This document shows positions 8,026-17,193 of a DNA stretch of 53,647 nucleotides, piece by piece. Every line of letters starts with the position of its first letter. Positions within the stretch are counted from its first letter, which is position 1. The notes beneath the pieces were generated by a model. That model had not been told where the DNA came from. It made no database searches and saw only the letters and a list, made by a program, of their open reading frames with translations. The position numbers were made by a program, and so were the translations under genes. The stretch comes from Gammaproteobacteria bacterium (GTDB taxonomy: Bacteria; Pseudomonadota; Gammaproteobacteria; Steroidobacterales; Rariloculaceae): positions 1 through 53,647 of the forward strand of contig PKRJ01000024.1 of NCBI GenBank assembly GCA_017577365.1, given 5' to 3'.

Positions 8026-11000
8026 ATGAACGACAACACGCAGAGGTCGACGAGAAAAGAGAAGCTGCCGACGAAGCCGCGTCCGACCGCGCTGGCCGCG
8101 GCGATCCTGCTCGCGCTCGGCGCCGCGAGCGCTCCCGATCGTGCGTCCGCCCAAGACGCGTTGGAAGAGGTGGTGGTGACGGGCTCGCGAATCGTGCGGC
8201 GCGATCTCGAGGCCGGGAGCCCGATCCTGACGGTCGAATCGCGAATGTTCGAGGAATCGAGCACGCTCGCGGTCGAAAGCGTGCTGAACCAACTGCCTCA
8301 GTTCGTGCCCGACCGAACCCAGTTCAACACGTCCGACGTGTTTCCGAGCGCGACGAGCACCCCGGGCATCTCCACGGTGAGCCTGCGCGGCCTCGGCGCG
8401 CAACGAACGCTCGTGCTCATCGACGGCCGGCGCGGTCAGCCCGTGAACTCCACGCTCGTGATCGACACCAATTCGATCCCGGCCGCGGCGATCGAGAGCG
8501 TCGAGATCATCACGGGCGGCGCTTCGGCGGTGTACGGCGCCGACGCGCTCGGCGGCGTCACGAACTTCAAGCTGCGCAGCAACTTCGAGGGCATCGATCT
8601 CCAGGTGCGGACCGGCGTCACCGAGCACGGCGGCGGGCAGGAGACGAGCGTCAGCCTTCTGCTCGGCGCGAATCTCGAGGACGGCCGAGGCAACGCGATG
8701 CTCGCCGTCGAATGGTCGGAGCGCGACGAGGTCATGGCGTACGACCGGCCGTTCATGCGCAAGACGTTGAAGGATTCGAACACGAACGCCGGCACCGCAG
8801 CGCGCATGCCGGGCTTTCTGTATCAGCCGAGCGCGACGAACCGTCCTTCCGAGGAAGCGGTCCGCGCGCTGTTTCCCGATCTGCCCCCGGACCTCGACAT
8901 CACCCCGCTGCTCGGATCGGCTTTCCTGTTCAACGACGACAACACGCTCTACAAGGTCGAGCGCGGCGGAATGGGGTTCAACGGTGACGTCGCTAACGAC
9001 CCCGCGTACCGCATCGCGCCGAACGGCACGCTCGTCCCGAACAATTTCGACCTGCGCTATTCGAGCCCGATGGATCGCTACTCGCTGTTCGGCAAGGCGC
9101 ACTACGGGTTCACCGATTCCGTCGAGGCCTACGCGCAGGTGATGTTCGTCAACACGACGAACCTGCAGGTGCTGCAGCCGACCGGCGCGGTCGGCGGATT
9201 CGGCGCGACGATTCCGTACGGCGAAGGCATCTACGCGCCGTCGCTCGCCGAGGACGGCGTGACGACCGTTCCCGAGTACACGGACGGCACATACGGCTTG
9301 TTCTGCCAGCCTACGGGCGGCTGCACGAACTCCGAAGTGTTCCCGGTCCCCGACGCGCTCCGCGATCTGCTCGACTCACGCGGCGACGACGTGCTGAGCA
9401 CCACCGAGTTCGATCCGAATACCGGCGAGCCGCTCGTCATCGCCGGCAGGAACTCGCCATGGGATATTGGCGCGACGTTCGATTGGCTCCCGACCCGCTC
9501 GATCCGGAACACGACGAACCTCTATCAGATGCTCGCCGGATTCCGCGGCGACTTGCCGTTCCGCGACTGGACCTGGGACGTCTACTACTCGCACGGCGAG
9601 ACGCGCGTCGACCTCGATTACATCGGCTGGGTGTCGACGTCGAGATGGCAGCAGATCGTCTCCGCGCCGAACTACGGCCGTAACGTGACGCTCAACGGGC
9701 CCGGACAGACGTCGTTGACCTGCACGAGCGGACTGCCCGTATTCGAGGATTTCGAAGTGAGCCCGGACTGCATCGCGGCGCTCTCGCCGCGGTATACCGA
9801 CCGGACGCGGCTCGCGCAGGACGTCATCGAGGGAACCCTGCAAGGGGCGATCGGCAACTTGCCGGCGGGCGAGGTCCGGATGGCGTTCGGCGCGACGTAC
9901 CGCAAGAACGAGTTCGAGTATCTGCCGGATGCGACGCGCGAGAGGAACTCGATCGTCGATATTCCAGTGGGTACGTTCGGCCAAGCGAACGTGCTCGGCG
10001 AGATCGACGTGAGCGAGGTCTATGCCGAGTTCCTGATCCCGCTGCTGCGCGACAAGCGTTTCGCGCGTAACCTCGAGCTCGAGCTCGGCTATCGCTATTC
10101 CGACTACGGCGATACGGGCGGCGAGGTACCGACGTACAAGGCGCTGTTCAGCTGGCGGCCGATCGATATCGTGCGCTTCCGCGGCGGCTATCAGCTCGCG
10201 AACCGCGCGCCGAATATCAACGAGCTGTTCCTCGAGGCGAGCAGCCAAGCGGTGACGATGCGCAGCCCCGACTATTGCCGCGCCGACACGCGCGAGATCA
10301 CGGGTAACCATCCGGATAACCCGAATCGAGCGGCCGCGCAGGCGCTTTGCGCGGCGTTGATCGGTAACGCCACGTCGGAGTTCTCGGCCGATCCGGACAA
10401 CTACATCGGCGGCCGCGGCGACGGCGTGATCCTGCAGGTCAACAGCGGCAACCGCGATCTGCGCAGCGAGGAGGGCAAGACGTGGACGTTCGGCGCGGTG
10501 TTTCAGTCGCCGTTCGCTCGGCCCGCGGTCGAGGACATGAGCCTCGCGATCGATTGGCACACCATCGAGATCACGGATGCGATCGCGACCGTGTCCGCGC
10601 AGATCACTTACGACCTGTGCTTCAACCGCGACGGCCGAAGCAACCCGACTTACTCGATCAACGACCCGAACGGCGTGTGCCAGAACATCGTGCGCGACGA
10701 GGTCACGGGCGCCGCGCTCTACGTGAACTCACAATTCCAGAACCTCGGGTCGATCGAGACGTCCGGCCTCGACATGAGCTTCAACTGGAGCGCGGCGCTC
10801 GCGGATCTCGGGCTCGATCGCGCGACCGGCCGGCTCGGGCTCGGCATGACGTTCTCGCGGCTCTTCGAGTTCAAGGCGCAGGAATACGCGACGGCCGAGC
10901 CGTTGGAGAACGCCGGGACGCTCGCGGGCGGCGGCCTCTTCGACTGGCGCTTGTACACGACGTTGCGCTACTCGACCGCGAACTGGGGTGTCGGGCTCAA

Positions 11001-11313
11001 CTGGCGGCACTTGCCTTCGGTCAAGAGCGCCCAATCCGTGACGGCACCGGACACGCCGATCCAGGGCGCGGGCTCGTACGACCTCTTCGGTCTCACCGCG
11101 AGCTGGAACATCACGGACAGGCTGCTGCTCACCGGCGGTATCGACAATCTGTTCGATCGCGAGCCGGAACGCGTCGGCGCCGGGCAGGTGCAGAACATCG
11201 CGGCCGTCAACGGCGGCGGCCAAAGGGTGCTGAACGGGTCCGGCTCGACCTTCCCCGCGTACTACGACGTGCTCGGTCGGCGGTACTACGTGAATCTGCG
11301 CATGCAGTTCTGA
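8026..11313 (+). CDS. TonB-dependent outer-membrane receptor (large, Oar/CirA-like)
   Basis: 1,095 residues. Signal peptide 1-42 (cleavage after ASA, then QDALEE), TonB-box-like EEVVVTGSR at 47-55, and a plug domain with VSLRGLGAQRTLVLIDGRR and EIITGGASAVYGADALGGV. A long beta-barrel ends in the expected aromatic residue (YYVNLRMQF). The C-terminal region carries the typical GGIDNLFDREP motif near the last strands. Extracellular loops contain cysteine pairs (LFCQPTGGC; YDLCFNRDG...NGVCQ). It imports a large ligand across the outer membrane using TonB energy; the ligand is unknown and no Fur box is evident. The start is supported by AGGGGGG five bases upstream. The frame upstream to 7834 is open but Arg-rich and not part of the gene. 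Divergent from the CadC-like regulator. Confidence 0.92.
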   Translation: MNDNTQRSTRKEKLPTKPRPTALAAAILLALGAASAPDRASAQDALEEVVVTGSRIVRRDLEAGSPILTVESRMFEESSTLAVESVLNQLPQFVPDRTQFNTSDVFPSATSTPGISTVSLRGLGAQRTLVLIDGRRGQPVNSTLVIDTNSIPAAAIESVEIITGGASAVYGADALGGVTNFKLRSNFEGIDLQVRTGVTEHGGGQETSVSLLLGANLEDGRGNAMLAVEWSERDEVMAYDRPFMRKTLKDSNTNAGTAARMPGFLYQPSATNRPSEEAVRALFPDLPPDLDITPLLGSAFLFNDDNTLYKVERGGMGFNGDVANDPAYRIAPNGTLVPNNFDLRYSSPMDRYSLFGKAHYGFTDSVEAYAQVMFVNTTNLQVLQPTGAVGGFGATIPYGEGIYAPSLAEDGVTTVPEYTDGTYGLFCQPTGGCTNSEVFPVPDALRDLLDSRGDDVLSTTEFDPNTGEPLVIAGRNSPWDIGATFDWLPTRSIRNTTNLYQMLAGFRGDLPFRDWTWDVYYSHGETRVDLDYIGWVSTSRWQQIVSAPNYGRNVTLNGPGQTSLTCTSGLPVFEDFEVSPDCIAALSPRYTDRTRLAQDVIEGTLQGAIGNLPAGEVRMAFGATYRKNEFEYLPDATRERNSIVDIPVGTFGQANVLGEIDVSEVYAEFLIPLLRDKRFARNLELELGYRYSDYGDTGGEVPTYKALFSWRPIDIVRFRGGYQLANRAPNINELFLEASSQAVTMRSPDYCRADTREITGNHPDNPNRAAAQALCAALIGNATSEFSADPDNYIGGRGDGVILQVNSGNRDLRSEEGKTWTFGAVFQSPFARPAVEDMSLAIDWHTIEITDAIATVSAQITYDLCFNRDGRSNPTYSINDPNGVCQNIVRDEVTGAALYVNSQFQNLGSIETSGLDMSFNWSAALADLGLDRATGRLGLGMTFSRLFEFKAQEYATAEPLENAGTLAGGGLFDWRLYTTLRYSTANWGVGLNWRHLPSVKSAQSVTAPDTPIQGAGSYDLFGLTASWNITDRLLLTGGIDNLFDREPERVGAGQVQNIAAVNGGGQRVLNGSGSTFPAYYDVLGRRYYVNLRMQF

Positions 11314-11332
11314 TGCTGGTCCCCCCAGCGAA

Positions 11333-11368
11333 GCCGGAGGAAGCAGAAGAGGGATGCATTCCTCCGGC
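11333..11368 (+). terminator. Hairpin after the TonB receptor
   Basis: A perfect 10-bp stem (GCCGGAGGAA at 11333-11342, TTCCTCCGGC at 11359-11368) with a 16-base loop, starting 20 bases after the receptor stop. No T tract follows, so termination is plausible but unproven. A second hairpin follows at once. Confidence 0.45.
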
Positions 11369-11375
11369 GGGTGGA

Positions 11376-11397
11376 GCCCGGGCAGGGATGCCCGGGC
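11376..11397. repeat. Palindromic hairpin with GGGA loop between convergent genes
   Basis: GCCCGGGCA (11376-11384), loop GGGA, TGCCCGGGC (11389-11397): nine base pairs, perfect. The core CAGGGATG is shared with the hairpin inside the element at 45685-45800, suggesting a dispersed intergenic hairpin family. Confidence 0.5.
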
Positions 11398-11499
11398 ATT
11401 CGCTCGCGGGCGCTCATGCCGTTTCGTCCGCCGCGCCCGTATCCGGCCTCGATTCCGCGGCGTGGTCGAGGCGCCGCTAGACGACGCCGCGGGTGCGGG

Positions 11500-12372
11500 T
11501 CATCGCTGCGAGCGGTACCTCGGCAGCCGCACGACGATCCTTGCACCGCCGTCCGGCGAATCGTCGATCCCGATCGACCCTCCATGCGCGTCGACGAGGC
11601 TTCGGGCCACCGCGAGGCCGAGCCCGGCTCCGCCGGTGCGCCGGCTGCGCGAGGTCTCGAGACGCACGAACGGCTCGAGCACGGCTTCGCGCTCGGCCTC
11701 CGGAATCCCGGGTCCGCGGTCGTCGATCGTCAGAACGACGGCGCGATCGTCCGACTCGAGCGCGATACGGGCGGCCCCGCCGTAGTGGAGCGCGTTGTCG
11801 AGCAGATTCGCGACGACGCGCCGCAGCGCGAGCCGGTCGCCGAGTACGACCGCGCCGCCGGGCGCCAATCCCGCGTCGAGCTCGATCGCTCGGCCTTCGG
11901 CGCGCCGGTCGTCGACCTCGGCGCGAACGATCTCGTCGCGCTCGACGAGCTCCTCCGCGAGCTCGCCTGCGCCGGCACGCGTCGCAAGCAGCGCATCGTC
12001 GAGGAGACGCACCATGTCCTCGATGTCGGCGACGGCGCGTTCCCGCTCGGCGTCGTCCGGTATCGCATCGACGCGCAGCCGGAGCCGCGTCGTGAACGTG
12101 CGTATGTCGTGCGAGATTCCCGCGAGCATCGCGATGCGCGTGCGCAAGAGATGCGCGAGGCGGTTCTGCAATCGATCGAACGCGCCGATCAGCGCGGCGA
12201 TCTCGCGGACGCTCGATCCCCGGCCCGGCAGCTCGACTCGGGGGCCCGAAGGGTCCAGGAGGTCGACGGCGGCGGCGAGCCGCGCGATCGCGATCGCGCC
12301 GAGCAGCGCGACGACGAGGCTCGAGACTACGATCAGGCCGATGCGCGCGGCGAGCGAGTGGAGGGGCGTCAT
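11500..12372 (-). CDS. Short sensor histidine kinase without periplasmic sensor domain
   Basis: 290 residues. One N-terminal membrane segment (about 10-32) is followed directly by a HAMP-like helix pair and HisKA (LAGISHDIRTFTTRLRLR). HATPase_c follows with N box (NLLDNALHYGG), G1 (DDRGPGIP) and G2 (GGAGLGLAVARSL). EnvZ/RstB-type kinases normally have TM1, a periplasmic domain of 100 or more residues, and TM2; here the first membrane helix and the sensor are missing. The usual H-box HDLRTPLTR reads HDIRTFTTR, with Phe replacing Pro. The ATG at 12372 overlaps the stop of the upstream response regulator by four bases (ATGA), so the two are coupled. It probably signals from the membrane or cytoplasmic side, or is decaying along with the frameshifted regulator. 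Confidence 0.8.
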   Translation of the reverse strand: MTPLHSLAARIGLIVVSSLVVALLGAIAIARLAAAVDLLDPSGPRVELPGRGSSVREIAALIGAFDRLQNRLAHLLRTRIAMLAGISHDIRTFTTRLRLRVDAIPDDAERERAVADIEDMVRLLDDALLATRAGAGELAEELVERDEIVRAEVDDRRAEGRAIELDAGLAPGGAVVLGDRLALRRVVANLLDNALHYGGAARIALESDDRAVVLTIDDRGPGIPEAEREAVLEPFVRLETSRSRRTGGAGLGLAVARSLVDAHGGSIGIDDSPDGGARIVVRLPRYRSQR

Positions 12373-13074
12373 GCGACCGGCCTGACGCGGGCCGTCAACA
12401 AATAGCCGCCGTTACGCACCGTCGCGATGAGATTCGATCCCGGGCTCGCCGCGTCGAGCTTGCGCCGCAGCCGCGAGATCAGCATGTCGACGGTGCGGTC
12501 GAACGGGTCCGCGCTGCGGCCGCGCGTCCAATCGAGAATCTGATCGCGCGTGAGCACGCGTCGCGGCCTCTGCACGAGGCACGCGAGCAAGTCGAACTCC
12601 GCGCTCGTCAGCCGAACTGGGACGTCGAACGAGCTGCCTCGCGTCGAGATCGATGACGAAATCTCCGAACGCGAACCTTCTATCCGGGGGTTGCATCGCA
12701 CGGCTGCCGCGCCGCAGCACGGCCCGCACGCGTGCGACGAGCTCGCGCGGCCCGAAAGGCTTCACGAGGTAATCGTCGGCGCCCATCTCGAGCCCGACGA
12801 CGCGATCGATCTCCTCGCTTTTGGCCGTCAGCATCAGGATCGGCACGTCGTGCCGGGCGCGAATGCGCCGGCAGATCGACAGCCCGTCCTCGCCTGGCAG
12901 CATCAGGTCGAGAATGATCAGGTCGGGACCGACGCGGCCGAGAACGGCATCCATCGAAACCGCATCCTCGGCTTCCTCGACGCGAAAGCCTTCGCGGACG
13001 AGCAGCGCGCCTACGAGCGCGCGGATCTCCGGATCGTCCTCGACGACGAGAATGATCTTCGGCTCGGCTTGCAT
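12369..13074 (-). pseudogene. OmpR-family response regulator with a single-base frameshift
   Basis: From ATG 13074 the receiver domain is intact (MQAEPKIILVVEDDPE, phosphoacceptor in LIILDLMLPGEDG, K in YLVKPFGPREL). The linker runs to FVIDLDARQLVRRP near 12620, where the frame is lost. The winged-helix half continues one frame over, from VPVRLTSAEFDLLACL to the TGA at 12371-12369 (RTVDMLISRLRRKLDAA; RNGGYLLTARVRPVA). The full span is 706 bases, one more than a multiple of three. Removing one base gives 234 residues, the normal OmpR length. The C run CCC (minus strand, plus 12619-12621) is the likeliest site: CC would read ...LVRRPVRLTSAEF. Either a real inactivating insertion or a sequencing/assembly error in a homopolymer. 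The stop overlaps the kinase start by four bases. Confidence 0.85.
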
Positions 13075-13271
13075 GCTCGAGTTGTACGACCGCCCGCGCC
13101 GGCGCTCAAGAGCCCGCGCCCCTGCGTTTACAAATCGATACACATCGTCGACACAGCTTGACGATTCGATGCCGTTCGTTCGAACGCCGGCTACGGTGCG
13201 GCCGCAGACTTCGAGCTCGAGTCTCGCGTATCGCGAGACGAGCCGAACCACGATCTCGAGGGAGCGCGAAT

Positions 13272-14342
13272 ATGAAAGGCGATCTGACGCGGCGATGGAT
13301 CTCGGCGATCCTCGTCGCAACGATATTCTGCGCAGGCTGCGGCGACGACGATGACGATCCCCCCGCCGTCGGCGACGATCGGTTCGCGAGCGTCGACGCG
13401 GTCGCGCGGGCGGCATTCGAGCGGTCCGGCGTCTCCGGGATGGGGCTCGCGATCTACGACCGCGACGGCGAGAAGGTCTTCGAGCGGATGTACGGGGACT
13501 TCTCCGCCGACCGGCGCGTCGCGCTCGCCTCGGCGTCGAAGCTCGTCTCGGGCGTCGTGCTCTTCCGCCTCGTCGACGAGGGCTATCTTTCGCTCGACTC
13601 GACGACCGGAGAGGTGCTCGGCTGGACGGGACAGAAGGGCACCATCACGCTGCGTCATCTGCTGTCGTTCACGTCGGGCCTACCGCCCGAGCACCGTTGC
13701 ATCTATCAGCCGAACCTGTCGCTCGCCGCGTGCGTGGATCTGATCGGCGAAGCCGACATGCGCGCGCCGCCGGGCACTCGCTTCGACTACGGCGGCACGC
13801 ACTTGCACGTCGCGGGCCGCATGGCCGAGGTCGTCACCGGCGCGTCGTGGAACGCGATCGTCGACGCGCAGCTCGGTGATCGGCTCGGTTGGCCAGACGA
13901 CGTCGTCTATTACGCGAATCCGCTGAGCCGTGAAGGGGCGGACAACCCGATGCTCGCCGGCGGGCTGCTGCTGTCGATGAGCGAGTACGAGCGGGTGCTG
14001 CGTCTCGTCTTCATGAAGGGCGTATGGCACGGGACGCCGCTGATCGATCCGGCGCTTTTCGATGCGCAGGCGGTGCTGCCGTTCCCCGACGCGGTCGTCG
14101 GCCGCTCGCCGGCCGGCTCCGCCCGCTACGGGTTGACCGCCTGGCTCATGTGCGACACGCCCGAGAGCGGATGCTCGGCATTGTCGTCGCCCGGCGTGTT
14201 CGGGTTCACGCCGTGGCTCGACCGCGCCGCCGGCTACTACGCGGTCCTCGCGCTCGAGGAGCCGGCGGGCTCGGCGAGACGTTTCAGCCTCCCTCTGGTC
14301 CAGGAGCTCGCGCCGCTCATCGAGGATGCGCTGCGCGACTGA
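13272..14342 (+). CDS. Serine hydrolase, class-C beta-lactamase/esterase family lipoprotein
   Basis: 356 residues. An N-terminal signal with a probable lipobox (FCAGC, Cys23) is followed by a run of five Asp residues, suggesting a lipoprotein. The catalytic SxxK motif is SASK at 87-90 (VALASASKLVSGVVLFRLVD). Family features follow: TGQKGTITLRHLLSFTSGLP, and FDYGGTHLHVAGRM at the position of the usual YxN motif, where Asn is replaced by Gly. Members include EstB-type esterases, D-Ala-D-Ala peptidases and AmpC; substrate cannot be assigned. Two cysteine pairs (CIYQPNLSLAAC; CDTPESGC) suggest disulfides in the periplasm. GGGAG upstream supports the start. Divergent from the frameshifted regulator, 197 bp away. 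Confidence 0.85.
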   Translation: MKGDLTRRWISAILVATIFCAGCGDDDDDPPAVGDDRFASVDAVARAAFERSGVSGMGLAIYDRDGEKVFERMYGDFSADRRVALASASKLVSGVVLFRLVDEGYLSLDSTTGEVLGWTGQKGTITLRHLLSFTSGLPPEHRCIYQPNLSLAACVDLIGEADMRAPPGTRFDYGGTHLHVAGRMAEVVTGASWNAIVDAQLGDRLGWPDDVVYYANPLSREGADNPMLAGGLLLSMSEYERVLRLVFMKGVWHGTPLIDPALFDAQAVLPFPDAVVGRSPAGSARYGLTAWLMCDTPESGCSALSSPGVFGFTPWLDRAAGYYAVLALEEPAGSARRFSLPLVQELAPLIEDALRD

Positions 14343-14384
14343 CGGCTATTCGACTTCGACGAACAGGAGATGAAGGAGATGAAC

Positions 14385-14801
14385 ATGAAGGCACGATTCT
14401 TCGTCACGGGCGCCTTGCTGCTTCTCGCGACCGCGGCTCATGCGCAGGCCGACGGACGCTTCTTCGATGCCGCGGATGCGAACGGGGACGGCGTCGTGAC
14501 GCGCGACGAGTATCGCGCGGCCCGCGCCCACGCGTTCGCGCGCCTCGATCGCAACGGCGACGGCTATCTCGACGAGCGCGACTCGGCACGGCGCCGGTCC
14601 GTCGGCCGGCGCGCCGGCGACCGCGTCGACGCGCTGCGCGCCGAGCTCGACGCGAACCGCGACGGACGCATCAGCGAGCGCGAGTTCGTCGGCGGTGCGC
14701 TGCCGGGCTTCGATCGGCTCGATACCGACGGCAACGGCGAGCTCGACGCCGACGAGATCGCCGCAGTGCAGCAACGCGCGAGGAGCGCGAGGCGCGGATA
14801 A
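14385..14801 (+). CDS. Exported four-EF-hand calcium-binding protein
   Basis: 138 residues. A signal peptide (1-20, cleavage after AHA) precedes four EF-hand loops at about 31-42 (DANGDGVVTRDE), 55-66 (DRNGDGYLDERD), 89-100 (DANRDGRISERE) and 113-124 (DTDGNGELDADE), arranged as two pairs. All have Asp/Asn at positions 1, 3 and 5, Gly at 6, and an acidic residue at 12, so calcium binding is likely. Three in-frame ATGs (14370, 14379, 14385) exist. The last is preferred because AAGGAG lies six bases before it, while the others have no room for a ribosome-binding site. It is a periplasmic calmodulin-like protein of unknown partner. It lies 42 bp behind the serine hydrolase and may be cotranscribed with it. 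Confidence 0.88.
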   Translation: MKARFFVTGALLLLATAAHAQADGRFFDAADANGDGVVTRDEYRAARAHAFARLDRNGDGYLDERDSARRRSVGRRAGDRVDALRAELDANRDGRISEREFVGGALPGFDRLDTDGNGELDADEIAAVQQRARSARRG

Positions 14802-14829
14802 CCCGTGCCAAGCGCGATCGGCGAAACGC

Positions 14830-14859
14830 CGCGACGGCGTCCGCTCCGACGCCGTCGCG
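14830..14859 (+). terminator. Hairpin terminator after the EF-hand gene
   Basis: A 12-bp perfect stem (14830-14841 with 14848-14859) and six-base loop lie 28 bases after the stop, followed by the pyrimidine-rich CCTTCTCCTCGTTTA. A plausible intrinsic terminator that isolates the iron locus downstream. Confidence 0.6.
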
Positions 14860-14984
14860 CCTTCTCCTCGTTTATGCACGCCCGCCGATAACGTTCCGAT
14901 GCCCTGGCGGCCGGGCGTTCAGGGCTTCCCAGCCCGTCGCGACTCCGGGCGTCGCTTGCTCGGCGCTCTCAAATAAGAACCACT

Positions 14985-15024
14985 TTCATTCTCATTTACA
15001 TCTAAACGAGAATCATTATCATTC
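14985..15024 (+). promoter_or_regulatory. Fur-box-like operator(s) upstream of the siderophore receptor
   Basis: GAGAATCATTATCATTC at 15008-15024 matches the Fur consensus (GATAATGATAATCATTATC type, inverted NATWAT units) very closely. A second, weaker unit TTCATTCTCATTT lies at about 14986-14998. The AT-rich stretch stands out from the surrounding GC-rich DNA and lies about 70-105 bases before the receptor start. Fur with Fe2+ would repress the receptor-PepSY operon. Confidence 0.8.
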
Positions 15025-15091
15025 GTCTCTGGCGATAGCGCCCGGCAAGCGCGTCGGACGCGCGCCCAGGGTCGGACCCGGAGACGATGGA

Positions 15092-17176
15092 ATGTCGAGA
15101 AGAGCCGTCACAACAATCGCTTGCTCGGTAGTTGCCGGAGCCTACGGAGCACACGCTGTCGCGCAGGACGCCGGCCCGATGGAAGAGGTCTTGATCGTCG
15201 GCAAGCGCCTGAATCGCACGAGCAAGGGCGCCACGAATCTGCCGCTGTCGCTCGCGGAGACACCGCAAGCCGTGACGGTCGTCGATCGCGAGTTCATCGA
15301 CAGCCTGGGCTTCGACGACGTCAACGACGTGCTCGAGCTCACGACCGGCGTGAACGTTGAGGAGGTCGAGACCGACCGGACCTACTACACGTCGCGCGGC
15401 TTCGACATCAAAAGCATGCAGGTCGACGGCATCGGCCTGCCGTTCCTGTGGAACGTCGTCGGCGCGCTCGACACCGCGGTCTACGAGAAGGTCGAGGTGA
15501 TCCGCGGCGCGAACGGACTGCTGACCGGTACCGGCAATCCTTCGGGCACGATCAACTACGTGCGCAAGCGCCCCACGAACGATTTTCAGGCGACCACCGA
15601 GCTCTGGGTCGAGTCGTGGGACAAACGCCGCGTCGAAGCCGACGTCTCCGGACCCTTGTCCGATTCCGGCGCATGGGCCGGGCGGATCGTCGCCGCGACG
15701 CAGTCGGCCGAGTCGCATCTCGACCGGTACGCGAACGATCGCACGATCTTGTACGCCGTCGTCGACGGACAGATCGGCCGCAATACGACCGTGACCGTCG
15801 GCTATACCGATCAAGACAACGAATCCACCGGCGTGCTGTGGGGCGCGCTGCCGCTGCTCTACGCGGACGGCACGCAGACCGATTACGACGTCTCGACCAC
15901 GACGACGATGGATTGGACGTCGTGGGAGACGCACTCGAAGACCGCGTTCGTCGAGCTCACGCACGAGATCGGCGCGGACTGGGAGCTCACCGCGATCCTC
16001 ACGCGCAACGAGTACGACGAGCCCTCCGAGCTCTTCTACGTCTACGGCAATCCCGATCGCGAGAGCGGCGAAGGGCTCTTCGCCTGGCCGGGCAAGTATC
16101 GCGCGTACTCCGAGCATCTCCTGCTCGACGCGACGGTGACGGGCTCGTTCACGCTCGGCGGGAGACGCCACGATCTTCTGCTCGGCTTCAACGCGGCCGA
16201 TGCCGATCACGGCTATCTGCAACATCACGCGCCGGCCGACGATCCGGCGTGGGGCCCGATGCCGCCGTTCCCCGGCTGGACCGGCCGCGAGGTCGCGCGC
16301 CCGCCATTCGGCCCCCCGCAGCTCGCCGCGCAATGGACCGACGACGTTCGGCGCTTCTACGGCGTCGCGCACTTCGACGCGACCGACGCGCTCCGCGTGA
16401 TCCTGGGCTTCAACGCGATCGACGTGAAGTCGCGCGGCTTCAACTTCGACGAGCTTCGCGATCGCGACGAGCGCGAGGTGTCGCCGTACGTCGGTTTCAC
16501 CTACGCCTTCACCGAGAGCCTCCGCGCCTACGCGAGCTACAGCGACATCTACGAGCCGCAGGCGGAGCTCGGCGAGGACCTGGCGCCGCTCGGCTCCGCG
16601 GTCGGCAAGAGCTACGAGGTGGGCGTCAAGGGCGAGTTCTTCGACGGCGGCTTGCTGGGCACGCTGTCGCTGTTCCGCGCCGAGCAGGACAACTACGCCG
16701 AGTACGCGGGCTTCGACGAAGAGTCGGGGCTTTCCTACTATCGCGGCGTCGACGTCGAGTCCGAGGGCTTCGAGCTCGAGGTCTCGGGCCGCATCGGCGA
16801 GCGCGTGCATCTCTTCGGCGGCTACACGCAGCTCGACATCGAGGATCCGCAAGGCGTCGACGCGCGCACGTTCGTGCCGCGCAAGACGTTCAAGCTCGGC
16901 ACGCGCTTCAATCCCGCGATCGCTCCGAAGCTCGAGCTCGGCGGCGCGCTTCGCTGGTCCTCCGGGATGTATCTCGATACGCCGCTCGGACGGATCCGCC
17001 AGCCGAGCTTCAATGTGCTCTCCGCTTATGCGCGCTACGCCGTGTCCGACCGGCTCGAGCTCGCGCTGAACGTCGACAATCTGACCGACGAGAAGTATCT
17101 GACGAGCCTCTATTGGGACCAGGCGTTCTACGCCGCGCCGCGCTCCGCGGCGATCAGCGCCCGGCTCCGATACTGA
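15092..17176 (+). CDS. TonB-dependent siderophore receptor
   Basis: 694 residues. Signal peptide 1-24 (cleavage after AVA), TonB-box-like MEEVLIVGKRL, and a plug with LAETPQAVTVVDREFIDSLG, YTSRGFDIKSMQVDG and VEVIRGANGLLTGTGNPSGT. This is the pattern of FpvA/FhuE/FoxA-type ferrisiderophore receptors. The 22-stranded barrel ends with a C-terminal aromatic (SARLRY), preceded by LALNVDNLTDEKYLTSLYWD. It would import a ferric siderophore. Start ATG 15092 has GGAG eight bases upstream; the open frame extending back to 14024 overlaps the EF-hand and hydrolase genes and is spurious. First gene of the iron operon with the PepSY protein (17 bp gap) and the small membrane protein, under the Fur-like box. 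Confidence 0.93.
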   Translation: MSRRAVTTIACSVVAGAYGAHAVAQDAGPMEEVLIVGKRLNRTSKGATNLPLSLAETPQAVTVVDREFIDSLGFDDVNDVLELTTGVNVEEVETDRTYYTSRGFDIKSMQVDGIGLPFLWNVVGALDTAVYEKVEVIRGANGLLTGTGNPSGTINYVRKRPTNDFQATTELWVESWDKRRVEADVSGPLSDSGAWAGRIVAATQSAESHLDRYANDRTILYAVVDGQIGRNTTVTVGYTDQDNESTGVLWGALPLLYADGTQTDYDVSTTTTMDWTSWETHSKTAFVELTHEIGADWELTAILTRNEYDEPSELFYVYGNPDRESGEGLFAWPGKYRAYSEHLLLDATVTGSFTLGGRRHDLLLGFNAADADHGYLQHHAPADDPAWGPMPPFPGWTGREVARPPFGPPQLAAQWTDDVRRFYGVAHFDATDALRVILGFNAIDVKSRGFNFDELRDRDEREVSPYVGFTYAFTESLRAYASYSDIYEPQAELGEDLAPLGSAVGKSYEVGVKGEFFDGGLLGTLSLFRAEQDNYAEYAGFDEESGLSYYRGVDVESEGFELEVSGRIGERVHLFGGYTQLDIEDPQGVDARTFVPRKTFKLGTRFNPAIAPKLELGGALRWSSGMYLDTPLGRIRQPSFNVLSAYARYAVSDRLELALNVDNLTDEKYLTSLYWDQAFYAAPRSAAISARLRY

Positions 17177-17193
17177 TCACGGCGGAAATCCCG

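Noticed and set aside
14024..15091. N-terminal extension of the siderophore receptor frame
   Set aside because: It crosses the hydrolase end, the EF-hand gene, the terminator and the Fur-like box; the real start is at 15092 with a signal peptide.
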